Assembly (NCBI GenBank): GCA_028641055.1
Contig: CM054062.1
Span: 272,695,092 to 272,759,091 of the forward strand
Source of the DNA: Alopecurus myosuroides
Taxonomy: Eukaryota > Streptophyta > Magnoliopsida > Poales > Poaceae
DNA length: 64,000 nucleotides
Direction: 5' to 3'
Shown: positions 23,302 to 34,380 of the stretch, piece by piece
How positions within the stretch are numbered: the stretch's first letter is position 1
How the letters are laid out: each line of letters opens with the position of its first letter
The notes under the pieces: generated by a model
What the model was told of the DNA's origin: nothing
The model's database searches: none
What the model saw: the letters and a program-made list of their open reading frames with translations, nothing else
Made by a program: the position numbers and the translations under genes

Positions 23302-26300
23302 AGGACTGCCTGTAGGAAAACCTTATTGCTTGGTCGATGTCGGGTCTAGTGATTGTGAAAACTATTTGAAATTTCAAAAGGATTGTGAAAACCTTCTTAG
23401 GATTCTTTTTAGTCCTTATCTGGTATCGCTCTAACTCTGGGTCACCTTACCTGTTTTGATTTGAAAAGGTTTTGTTATCTCTTCTAGTCATTCAAAACTT
23501 AGGTGCCTTCTTTGGCAAGGACGTTGTTATCCAAGTTGACCTAGTGTTAAAAAGTTTCTAGAGTCGTGTGTGTTCCTTACCCCGTTATCTCTTAAGCTGG
23601 GAGATTTCCTTTCAATTCTAATCTCTCAAAGTTGGATTTCACTTCCTTATGTTCCAAAGTCTCAAATCCTAAACCTCGGGATTTTCTTTTCATCTCGAAT
23701 GTATCTGTTATCCTCTGCTCAAAGTTCTTCCGGAGCTACGTATGTCTTCTTGGAAAGATACTCCGTGATTGCTACTCATAGTGCCCTTCAAGGCACTCAG
23801 ATAGTAGTTGCTTATTTCTTTCGGTTTCTAACCTTTGGACTTGAACCGAAGGTCCCGGAATGTGCTGAGTTGTGGTGGGTTGAATCATGTGGTCATAACC
23901 ATGTGATGCTCACACCATCAGTACAGGATGCTGACCTTTAACCCAAGCCTCATTCTGTCAACCCTGAGGAACATCTTCTACCTCAGGATGGCTAGGTAGT
24001 TTCAACTCCAATAGCCGTAGGTTTTCCCTTGTAATCAAGAAGGGATCACAACAAGAGTGATCATCCAGAAATCCACATCTTCGTTTTTACTTCAGCTATA
24101 CCAATCTTCTAGCATGGGTTTTACAAAAGAGTATCACTTGTGAACTCCCCATGGCCTCTGGATTTTCCGGAGCATGTTGCTACCTTTCAGTTGCTCTCAA
24201 ATCTCCATCCGTTCTTTTGAAACCAAGTTGCATTTGTGTGTTGGATTGATCCAATGCATTTGCTCTAGTTTTCCGTCAAAACATCCCACCTTGGAATGTC
24301 AGGAGAAACAAACTCCAGTACCTCGTTCATCTCTAGGACCAGGTCAAAGTTTTGTAATCCGCAGATCAAAGAAGTTTCATTAGCTTCTGTTTTGTTCCAC
24401 CTTCGAGTATCACACTCTTATATATCAAGAGGTTGTGTTGAGTTTCATGCCCTCGTTGATGAAGTGATGCTTTTACACATTTCCACTCACCCTTAGTTTA
24501 AGCTTGAATGCTCAAGAATGTTGGGTGTGCATTGAGGTGTGTATCAGATACTCTTAGCAATTCTTATTGCTTTGAAAATCTAAGAAAACATCTGTATCCT
24601 TCTTAGCAGTACTGGTCACCCGGTCTCTGTTGAAGTAGACCGTGTTATCAAATCTGTTTGTTCTGATGCACCTTATTCATAAGAGAGTTAGGTTTATTCC
24701 AAAGCTCTCCAGACCATATCGGTTGCTTTGAAAAGCATGCCTCCTTTCGATTTCTAAGACATACCGGTGAGTTGTGATATTCTGGTTGTCTCTCTAGAAG
24801 TATCACCAGGTGGTTACCTGACCGGGATGTCTAAACAAGGGGTAGTTTGAACTACTCTTTTCTCCAAGAAAACTCCGCTGGACACCCTGGACAAGTAGGT
24901 TGAGCTTAAACAACAACTTGGAGAGTTGAAAGACAATAGCTCCGCCTAACTTGATCCTCTGTTAAGGGATGTCTACTTTCCTTTGTGTTGAAGCAAGATA
25001 GTATCTCCGTAGTGGACATGCTATAATTTCCACCTTGGTTTGAATTGGGCTATCGTCAAATCGAGAAAAGATCCAAGGACTATCTCGATGGTGTTTCCAC
25101 TCATGGTATTTTACCCGAGTACACCTCATGTCATTTGGTCTGACCAATGTATTGCCTTGTTCATATATCATATGAATCCCTCCTCTTGGAGTGTTTTGAT
25201 AAGGGTGCTGTCAAGCCCATCGATGACATTCCTATTTTCTCAAGTTGCAAGAGGTTCATGTGGAACAAACGGCAACAATATTGGAAACTTTCGAGAACCA
25301 TCTTTGTGTCATCACGAAGTTGGGTTCTAGATGTTCGAAGTAACCTACTCCGGTTCATGTGCATATGGTGAAAGTTGTCGCCATGGATCCGAGTAAAGTT
25401 TTCTTGTTCCCTCGGGAATATCTCAAGTCAGTTATGCATGTGTGGACTATTCTCGAGATGATTGGTTGTTACCTCCATTTACTTGAACAAGTTTGCATCC
25501 ACACTAAGCCACTGACTGATTGTTCGTGAAAGAGAAGAAGTCTATGATCTTCGATATCTTTGTAATCATCTTTCTCACAAGGACTCCGATGTGTTTTGTT
25601 GCAACTAAACCATGTAGGTGCAACCGTCTTTCGCAAGTTGCTAATACATGAGTTTTGCAATCTCGCTCATCTTCTTGAGCGTGGCATCATAGTCCATATC
25701 TTGAGAATCCAGCATATGTACCTCAATTGTAACCGATGCAATCTCTTAGATCAAACATACCGAGTCTAAGTTACCAACCCTCTAACCAGAGCTGAATCTC
25801 AAGCAGCAATGATGGTTGGTGTTTTCTCAAGGGTATTGAATTAGGTCGTTCTGAAAACCCGGCATGGTTGATGTGGTGGCTGACACAATTAGCCGGAAGA
25901 CCTAATGTCATATCTCTTCGAATCCGTAAGAACCGCCACTCCCCGTGAGAATTCTGGTGTGGCTCATTCCAACAAGTTTTCCCTCCCCGTTCTTCCAAAC
26001 CGGAGTTTTACTTTCACTTGATGACCTATAGAAGGCTTGTCATGAGCCTGCTATCGGTATCTAGAACGTCCAAGATAACTTGGAAGTTGATCTTTCCAAT
26101 ATCCTTCTAACAATCCTACCAATCTTTGTTCTCGTGAAGACAAGTTCACCATGAGAACCATCTCGTGGTGCTTTGTAATCACCTTCGATCAGTTCCCTTT
26201 TTCAAGTTGGTTGTACTTGAAGTTTTGATCATCGGACACATTGTGTGAATTTGTCAGTCACCTCAGCCATGGGATCTTAACCATGTGGTAAACGTATTGC

Positions 26301-27044
26301 TACGTCCAATCCACGGTAGAAAGAGATTTCCTATTCCATTCCGGTGTTTCAATCCCCGTTGGTTACCCATCCTTATGGTGTGACCAAGATTCCTTTCTAA
26401 CTACGGTGTTCCAACATCCTTTGGTTACTCATCCTCTGTCGTGAAGTAACATTCCGATCTTTGATGAAGTTCTCGACAAACCTTAATGGAATGAAAGTTC
26501 CTTCACCTTCCGTGTCCACTCCGAAGAGTGAACATGATCATGTATCAAGTTCTCTCTGACGCACGATTACAGTGTTTTTTTCGTGTTTTCCCTCATCTGT
26601 GGATATTATGTCGTGGTATCCAAGACCATTCTTTTCATCTTGGTTATCTGTTTGAAGAATCCCCGATATCATAAGTTGTCCAACCTTTCTTTTTCAAAAG
26701 GATTTAAAGTCTGGTGCAAAGCTCATATTCTCAATCCTTTCAAGCACCATCGTCCGCAAACTTGAACCCATCTTCTACTCACTCCGTTACCTTGATGTGT
26801 TTCATGCACGTTAACTCAACAGTTCTTTACGGACATTCTGGTCATGAGTTAGACATGAGATACTCGATCTTCGTGAAGATCAGTTCCTAAGAGTTTTCCC
26901 TCTTACCTAAGGTGTATCCGTTCAATACTTCAAGATGCTACGGATCAACCTCTTCGGGAATAGAACCGTAAGGTTCGAGAAGATCGTTCAAAACCGGTGT
27001 TCCTTCTTTCTTCTCCTTCAGGAATCTCGGGACGAGATTCTTGT

Positions 27045-27056
27045 AAGGGGGGTAGA
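27045..27056 (+). other. T1 polypurine tract
   Basis: AAGGGGGGTAGA lies two bases before the 3' LTR start TGTAACATCCC. The equivalent tract in T2 is at about 58869-58878. Confidence 0.85.
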
Positions 27057-27058
27057 TT

Positions 27059-30000
27059 TGTAACATCCCAATTTTTGCTACCAAAGTGTTGTGGTGTTGA
27101 GTTCATATCATACATGCATGAAAACAAAAGTTTAACTCGTGTTTGAAATACTTTAAATTGCGAATTTAAATGGTTTTAGAAAATCTCACAAAAAGTACTT
27201 AAAAGGGGTTCCAAAATTTTGTTCTGAAAAGTATTTCAATTTCACCAAAGAAATACATGGTATTGTTGGAAATTTTATAAGCTTTCCAAAAAGTATTTTT
27301 GCTAATTTTTCTGTTTGCAAAAAGGTCCCCAAAACTTCTGTTTCTGTCGTGTTTTAAAATAGAAAAGAACCTTTACGTAGTTTCCGAAAACTTCAGGGGG
27401 TTTTCATAAAATGGGCCTTTTGTCTCTTCTACCTCCGGCCAGAAGGACGGAAGCCTGCCGACGGCGCCCTCGCCACGTCCTGCTCCGACTCGCACGGATA
27501 AGAAGCCGAGGAGGGTGCCGTGCCCCTCCTCTTCTCCTCCTGCTCACGTACCCCCCTCCATCTCTGTATCTTCCCGGAGAGCGACCTAACCCTAACCGAA
27601 ACCATGCCGCCGGCCGCCGCACGAATCCCCAACGCCTCCGGCAACCCCGCATGGAATTGAAGCTCCAGGGAGCTCCGCCGTGCCTCCCTCGAGCTCCTTG
27701 CTCACTCTCGCGAGCCGGGACGACTTAAAACCGGCGAATCGGGTCTTCTTCTTCGCGGCCGGCCGAGCCCCTCCGCGCCCGATTCACCGCCGTTTGGCCT
27801 CCGATCGCGTCACCGACGATGCCAACGAACTCACGGTGAGCGTGCGAACCTCTAGGTAGTCCCAGCTCCCTCCATCTCCCTCTGTAACACCGACGACGTC
27901 GGTTGCCGCCCCGTCGGCCGCAGAAGCTCGTCGTCGGCGACCTTCCGGCGACCGTTTGCAAGCGGCGCGGCAACTCACAGGTAGCACACGCCCGCGCGCG
28001 TCGAACGCGCCCTCCCGCGCGGTCCGGCGAGCTCCGAGTCGCCGCCGGCGTGCAGTACAGAGCCGTTCCGGCCAGTTGCTGACGCCTGCGTGATGTCATG
28101 CTGACATCACGTGGGGCCCCCTCGTCAGTGACTTTTTCTTCTAAAGAAAAAGAACAGAAATAATCTAATGACACGTGGGCCCTGTTTTATAATTACAGAA
28201 AATGATTTAAAATTGTAAAATCAATATCTTCCAAAATATAATTCAGAAAAATATAATGAAAATATGGGAGTGATCAGAAAAATAAGATCTACATGAATAT
28301 GTCACTTTCATAAATGTTTGACAAAGTTGAATTTTGGCCATTATTTAATGCTGTTTAATCATTTAAAAATAGAAAAATAAGTTTTTATTCACTAAAATTA
28401 GAAAAATAAAAGTTATATACCAAATTGCTCAAAATGACATATGCAACCTGTTTATGATGTTTTCAAACCCATTTGAGCAACTAAAATGGTACTCATGTTC
28501 ATAATCGCCCGAAACCCCCTCCGGGGTCTATTTCGGGCTAATTCCAGAAAAACTGCATAATTGTCATATGAACCCTAGCAACCCATCGAACATGTCTAGG
28601 CCTTTATTTCAATGCATTAATTTGCTCATGCATACATGTTGTGCATTGCATCGATGCCATGGTTGATTGTTCTCCTTTTCGGTGTTGTTTCCCCCTCGGT
28701 AGAACGTGACTCCGAAGAGAAGGCTAGCAGTCCAATGGTGAATACTTGATCCTAACCGACAAGTCAAGCACTTATTCCTGAAGACTTTATCTGGTTTTCT
28801 TATAACCAAGGCAAGCATAACCTCTTATCTGCTCATATATGATTTCAAAGTGATTTGAATCTCGTACTTTGCATTCGGTTCCAAACTATTTGATGTCAGT
28901 AGATAGAATTCTCCTATATACTGCATAACCTAGATATCCTGATCCACTTCACCTAGCAGCTATAGGTTTGTTTGTGCGCGCTTCGCTAAACCTTGTGAGT
29001 CTTGCTTAGCCATGCCTAGTTGATGAATTTGGTCAATGCGTGAATCTTCTAAGTCAGGTGTTTATGGTTTGAATTATCTTTGATAACTTGACTAATCACG
29101 GCATGGATGTGAGGCCACAATGGGTTGTGGCGTTTTGTCCTGTTCATGCCCCTAGGAGCGAGTTCTCGCCTTCGAGCCAAGACTGAGCGTACAGCCACAC
29201 GTGGGCCGATGAACCCCGCCCGGCTGACTAACTTGTTTAACCTTATCCATGAGCCACGTAGTTTGAGCTTTCCATCTGCTTGTGAGTCGGAAAATGTTTT
29301 GGAGAAAACTAGGTCGTGACCGGGACAAGTGATGGACGTACACGGATCTTGTTCCCGACTCACAGAACAGGTGCCGTCAGGAGGTGGCCAACTCCCTGTT
29401 GACGGGGTGGCCCTGTTTGGGTTGACTCATGGATATGGTTCGACAAGGTAAAGGCCGGGAATCGACCACCCTCTGCCGGCACTTCCCGGACTAGTGCCAA
29501 CCCGGTGGCACTAAGAGTCGGTTGGTACGTGTGGGTAAAGTTGTACACCCCTGCAGGGTTAAATCTTTTCGGAAAGCCGTGTCTGCAGTTAAAGATGACT
29601 TGGTGACGGATTCTGTGATCATAGATAACTTAAACGGAATGACTAAAACTTGCTGATAACGATTGAAGGATGCCTCCTCGGAGATGCCGAGAGGGGTTAC
29701 CTTGTAGCATGAGGTAGTGTGGAACAACTGGAGGAGGTGATCTTTGAAGCACGAGGTGCTGAAATGTTTTGGTGGATTATAAGATGATGATATCAGTAGT
29801 TGAGTAGCTTTCTCATCTGTTTTCAAAATACTCCATGAAACGTGCTATTCCTTCCTCAACTTGCAAAACAAAGATTGCTTTACGCAAATCAGCCTTCATG
29901 AAACCCTTTTCGAAATAGCAGATATATAATAGGTTAACTAAGTCTTGTTGAGTACCTCCCGTACTCAGGTTTGCTTAATTTTGGTTCAGGAGAAGATCTC

Positions 30001-30670
30001 ACATCGGTGGTGTTTCAACGTGGACATCGACGAGTAGTTCGGGGTTCCCAGGTAGCAGCCTGGAATCTATGGGCTGGGACGTCGCCTTATGTTGCGGCCT
30101 CTTAGGCCTTTTCGGTTCTTGTTGATTAGCAACATAATTTGCCTTCCGTTGTCTGATGTAATGTTGGGTCGTGTGACCTCTGCTTGTAAGCTATACTCTA
30201 GTAACACCTGTTTAATACAGCTTCATGTTTAGAGTACTGCTTTGATAGGTTGTTGGTTTCGAGCTCATTGTTATACAGTTTTGGCTATGCCTGCATAGTT
30301 GTCGCAGTCGAGGGGTTGTGGAGCCGATGATCCATGTCCGAGCCCGCCTGTCGATTTGATCGGCCTGGGGCGAGGTAACCCCAGTAACCCTCGATTGTTG
30401 TTGCACTTTCTGGACACATAGCATCTCTGTATAGCTTTGGTCCCGTTTCCTTCAGTTTTCATTCGATTCGTGGACGCTTTGATATGCATAGTTGGTTATG
30501 ACTAGTATGGATACAAGGAGTAGTAGACTGGGGATCCGGACTACTTGCCGATGAATCCAGTCTGCCTGCCGTTGTTTGTTGCGGCCGGGGCTGGTAACCC
30601 TGAAGCCCTTGTGAGTCCATGGCTAGGAGCACATAACAGTATGTATATCTCTGGGTCCGGGGGTCTGACA
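27059..30670 (+). repeat. T1 3' LTR
   Basis: The repeat is 3612 bp and collinear with 19673-23284 at an offset of +7386. Differences include A/C near 27153, G/C near 27629, T/A near 27971 and C/A near 30247, with compensating one-base indels at the start and near 27551. It is followed by the target duplication AGTGT (30671-30675). Confidence 0.93.
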
Positions 30671-30675
30671 AGTGT

Positions 30676-30879
30676 CCCCCCTCTTCTTGTGATCTTCTGA
30701 AATAGGGTATCCCGACAGTGCTTTTTCCATCAGATGTATGGAGCCGGTGTTTATTCTCCATAAATTATGAAACGTGCAAAATAAGATAAAATAACATAAG
30801 TGGTGCATCATAACATGAAATATATCGATGAATAACAGAAAATAACAATATTAAACGGTGATGCAAAATGGACGGATCA
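30676..30879 (-). repeat. G3 3' LTR, second part (proximal end)
   Basis: This continues the LTR interrupted at 19672. It ends GGACGGATCA at 30879, the reverse complement of an LTR start TGATCCGTCC, related to TGATACGTC in E1. It is followed at once by the reverse complement of a polypurine tract (ACTCCCCCAAGCTTAGACC). The two parts total 1712 bp. Confidence 0.8.
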
Positions 30880-32619
30880 ACTCCCCCAAGCTTAGACCTC
30901 ACTTGTCCCCAAGCAAAACTGAACTCAGTAAACATGACCATAGGTTTATGGAGTGAGGTGTCGATAAATAAAATACGGACAAGAGGCATCACATCTACAA
31001 AGAACAAGTCATTTTAGACAGCAACTCCTCATATATAATCAAACTTGAAACAAGTAAAGGACCAATAAAGGTGCAAAAAGTAAATCAAAATTGGTAAAGG
31101 AAAACTTCGTTCTTGGTCAGAGAACAATTAACAATGTACTTATCTTTCGATCAGAGTCTTTTATACTAGAGCTATATTGCAGAGTTTATCATGCTCAATT
31201 ACAACAGTCTCTTTGCAAACATTGGTAACTTTCAAAGTGGTATTCAAACAGATAAAAGCATAGGTAGAAACAAGGAAGAATAAAGAACATGAATGAATAA
31301 ATCAACATGTAGCTGGATGAATCACAACACCTCAAATGCTTGCTTAGTCAGAAAGAAATGGGTTTACTGATTCAACATAAATGTAAAAGATAGGCCCTTC
31401 GCAGAGGGAAGCATTGATCACTCATGTGCTAGAGATTTTATTTTGTAAAACAGAGGCATAAAAGTTTGACAATCCTCCCAACCTTTCTTACACAAACCAT
31501 GGCTAACCGAATCCTCGGGTGCCTGCCAACAATCACAAACCATGGAGGAGTGTCTAAATTTTGGGAGGTGTATGTTTATGTCAACGAATGGCAAACAGAA
31601 AATACAATACGTCACAAGCCAACTAGACTTCACAAGAGCGGCTCCCACAGAAGGACGCAACTTGTATAGAAGGTCATCCCTCTTTCTCTTTTGTTTACAC
31701 AATTATGCTTTGACTGATAAATCAGGGGCAAAAAGAGAGAAGATAATTTGTATTATTATTTGGGGCTGGGAACCCCGCTGACAGCTCTTCTAGCATTTGG
31801 ATAAGCGGATGAAGCCACTAGTCCAGAGTGTGAAATACAATCAAAAAGTGAGATAAAGATTCTCTATTTGTGTCCTCGTGAGCTAAAACAGGAGCATAAA
31901 ACAGGTGTAAATTTTGAAGGTTTAAAGGTAGCACACAAGCAATTTACTTGGAGTGGCGGTGAAATACCACATATAGGTAGGTATGGTGGACACAAATGGC
32001 AAGGTTTTGGGGCTCAAGGTTTGGATGCATGAGAAGCATTCCCTCTCAGTACATGTTTTTGGCTAGCAAGTTTGGGTAGCAAGCATAAGAATTGAAGCAA
32101 AACAAACAAAAACATATATGATAAAGCCAATCATGCAATTTTTCTTGAAGGTGCAAACAAACTTATTTGAGAATACTAAGCTTATGAGCTAACAAATAAG
32201 AAATATCATGGAATAATATATCTACATGTAACTCCCTCTTTTCTACTTAAGTCTCAACGGATTGTTGCTACTGACCAATGCTAAGTTTGCCAAAACCAAC
32301 TAGATTATCTTGAAGCTCCAACATTGATACCAATACTAATAACAAGATCAATCACATAACAAAAATTGCAACCTAAAAGAAAGTGAAACTAGTAGATGAT
32401 GAAACTTATCATTAATATTTCATTACAACAACTCAAACCAAGGGATACAATGATAACCAACTAAGGAGTAACACTTCCATACTGCAAACCATACTATATG
32501 ATATTTGCTCTACTCATGATATGACTCTACTAAAAGGTAAAAGGTGAAAGATAAAATTGATACCGCGACACTCCCCCAAGGTTGGGACAAGCCAAGGGGA
32601 TGCCAATACCAAGGACGAA
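30880..32619 (-). other. G3 polypurine tract and 3' untranslated region
   Basis: The reverse complement of this interval parallels the 3' untranslated regions of E1 and G2. For example, 31392-31440 is the reverse complement of text like 541-602. The polypurine tract is at 30880-30898. A second 'ccttgggggagtgtc'-like tract (minus strand, about 32570-32585) lies just after the 3' ORF. No gene is visible. Confidence 0.75.
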
Positions 32620-32766
32620 TCAATTCTTCGGTGGTGGTGGTGAATCCTTCTCGATGAGCTTATCAATTGATTTCTTTAGGTCTTCAATTGCAAACATAAG
32701 CATACGCATCACCTCCGTATTGTGATCAATACGGTTTGCATGCCTGTCAGACTGTGAATCCCAACC
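32620..32766 (-). pseudogene. C-terminal end of the G3 3' accessory ORF
   Basis: The minus-strand frame reads SDRHANRIDHNTEVMRMLMF and then DLKKSIDKLIEKDSPPPPKN before a TGA at 32620-32622. It is heptad-like and charged, as expected for a coiled-coil tail. It is the continuation of the frame at 48720-49109 across the C2 insertion. Removing C2 and one CAA copy joins the two parts out of frame, so an extra small indel lies near the junction. No function is known for this ORF. Confidence 0.6.
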
Positions 32767-32771
32767 ACCAA

Positions 32772-32787
32772 CACTACAACAAATATG
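32772..32787 (+). repeat. C2 left terminal inverted repeat
   Basis: CACTACAACAAATATG matches the right end at 15 of 16 positions. The CACTA start and the CAA duplication outside it define the boundary. Confidence 0.93.
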
Positions 32788-32799
32788 TCAACTAGTGAC

Positions 32800-33010
32800 C
32801 TTCCGGCGGTGACCCGAAAAATATTGGTCACAGATCTGTGACCATTCTTGACGAGTTGGTCGCGGGGTACATGGGAGGCTCGAAAGCAGTAAACACCACG
32901 ACCATTTAGGCCTAAAAGTTCACCGTAGCCATATATGAATTGGTCGCAGTTCAATAAGCAAGAGGTTTGTTCCATATCAATGCCCCTCTGTGACCAATGT
33001 AAATGGTCGT
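32800..33010. repeat. C2 left subterminal repeats (TGGTCA/TGACCA)
   Basis: Copies of GTGACC, TTGGTCAC, TTGGTCGC and TGTGACCA occur in both orientations between about 32800 and 33010. In En/Spm such short subterminal motifs are the binding sites of the TNPA-type protein. The same motif dominates the right end, so this is the likely site recognised by the C2 TNPA-like protein. Confidence 0.75.
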
Positions 33011-33330
33011 TCGCATGTTATAGCTGCCATATCAGCAGGCTCTCCTACGTGTCATGGTCTAGGTGGGCCATTTGACATGCCATGTCAGCAGTCTCGCATA
33101 CTTGTCACCACCTGCATGTGGGTCCAGCATATGGCCCAATCGCTCGCTCACCATCTGCATGTGGGTCCAGCATATTGCCTATTTATATGTCTCGCCCATT
33201 CCTAGTGAAATCTGGGTCCCGCCTCTTCCCAGTGGGCCCATCTACCGTTCACACAAACTGGCCCATCTACCTAAGCCCATGCGCCTCTGGCCCAAACGCT
33301 CGCTCGCGCAGATTAATCGTGCAAAAAGAT

Positions 33331-33398
33331 GTGAGAGCGGGGGCTCGAACCCAGCACTCGCATCGCGTGTTACATGCTCTCTACCGCTAGGCTAATGA
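33331..33398 (-). other. tRNA-derived sequence 1 in C2
   Basis: On the minus strand, TAGCCTAGCGGTAGAG resembles a Pol III A box and GGGTTCGAGCCC a B box, with tRNA-like spacing. A near-complete T-arm can be drawn with one mismatch, but the acceptor stem and a clear anticodon arm are not convincing. I call it tRNA-derived, not a functional tRNA. Confidence 0.55.
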
Positions 33399-33439
33399 CA
33401 TGATGTTGACACTAACGTGACATTAAGTCTTTTATACAT

Positions 33440-34380
33440 CTTGCGGTGGCTCGAACCAGTTTCAGATTTCAGACACGGAGACTGAAATTCAGACATATTG
33501 CGTGGGAGAGGCGGAGGCTGAAATTCAGACAGACACGAGGGGATTCACCGACGAGGGGCGGAGGGGTTTCAGCGGAGGGGATTCACCGGCGAGGGGATTC
33601 ACAGAGAAGTGGCATCAGCGGTGGGGCGGTGGTGACATTGCAGCGGCAGCGACATTAGCGGAAGGTGCTCGGGGTGGCGTTCACCCGAGAAGGGGTGGGG
33701 CGGCCTTCAACGGAGAAGGGGCGGGACGACGTTCACCGGAGAAGGGGCGGGGCGGCGTTCACCGGAGAAGGAGCTCGGGGCGGCGTTCACCAGAGAAGGG
33801 ACTCGGGGCGGCAGCATCCATCGGCACGAACTGGCTGATGGGGCTGCAATTTCCATCGGCACGTCGTGCGCCTCGGCCAGCTCAGATTCGGCGGTGACCA
33901 GCAGATTTGGCGGGTGCGGCGGCATCGAAATCGGGGAAAAGAAGCGCCTCGGCCACCACAGGTTCAGACATGTTCTTTTCCTTCTATATTTATGGTTCAG
34001 TTTCACTAGATGCATATTACTACAGACGTAGTTGTTTCTAGATTAGTTTACTACAGATGCAGCTGTATCTATACTTTACTTTGGACAGAGATGCAAACTG
34101 AACTTTGGGCAGATATGCAATGGTTCAGTTCACTGAATATATGAAAGATTCAATAGTATTTCTATATAGTGATTTTTACCAGAGATACAATAGTATCTCT
34201 ATATACATAATATATGAACTTTGAGCATTTTCCTTGATGTTGTAGAACGATGCTTCAACCTGATGTAGGCCTAGGTTTTTTTTGGTGTTTGATTTGATAT
34301 TTTGTAGCTGATTTGGCTTCATGTGGTCTTAAATTATAGAATGATTGCTAAAGTTGCAACATTTTTGTGGTGTTTGGCAG
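33440..34380 (+). promoter_or_regulatory. Probable 5' leader exon and intron of the C2 transposase gene
   Basis: A GC-rich block (about 33500-33960) ends in CACAG|GTTCAG, a plausible splice donor. It is followed by AT-rich text ending TTTGGCAG|ATGG at 34380, a good acceptor placed exactly before the start codon. A GC-rich minisatellite of about five ~33-bp units (around 33678-33813, 'gcgttcaccggagaagg') lies inside the leader. Open frames in the block follow the repeat and are not called as genes. Confidence 0.5.

Larger units (their letters stand above)
23285..27058 (+). pseudogene. T1 internal region: non-coding relic of a Gypsy polyprotein
   Basis: No frame exceeds about 125 codons. Weak matches to pol remain at the nucleotide level. 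At about 25045-25150 there is text resembling the RT stretch ending in 'tttggtctgaccaatg'. At about 25220-25250 the frame reads IDDIPIFS, close to the RT strand with two Asp residues. The order and wording resemble Tekay/Del chromovirus pol. The 3' end 'aatctcgggacgagattctt' just before the polypurine tract is typical of that clade. The Tyr of the RT motif is not recognisable and stops are everywhere. Confidence 0.7.
19673..30670 (+). mobile_element. T1: recent LTR retrotransposon with decayed internal region
   Basis: The two LTRs are each 3612 bp (19673-23284 and 27059-30670), and the 5-bp target duplications are perfect (AGTGT at 19668-19672 and 30671-30675). A tRNA-Met-type primer site is at 23290-23301 and a polypurine tract at 27045-27056. 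The total is 10,998 bp with a 3774-bp internal region. The LTRs differ by about 20 substitutions and two single-base indels on my count, so the insertion is recent. The internal region is only a relic of a Tekay/Del-like Gypsy pol, so T1 must have moved using another element's proteins. The insertion is in the G3 3' LTR. Confidence 0.92.

Noticed and set aside
33331..33398. A functional tRNA gene
   Set aside because: A and B boxes are present but the acceptor stem and anticodon arm do not form properly, so I list it only as tRNA-derived.
33502..33897. A 131-codon frame rich in Gly and Arg near the left end of C2
   Set aside because: It is built from a GC-rich ~33-bp minisatellite and sits in what looks like a 5' leader exon ending at a splice donor.
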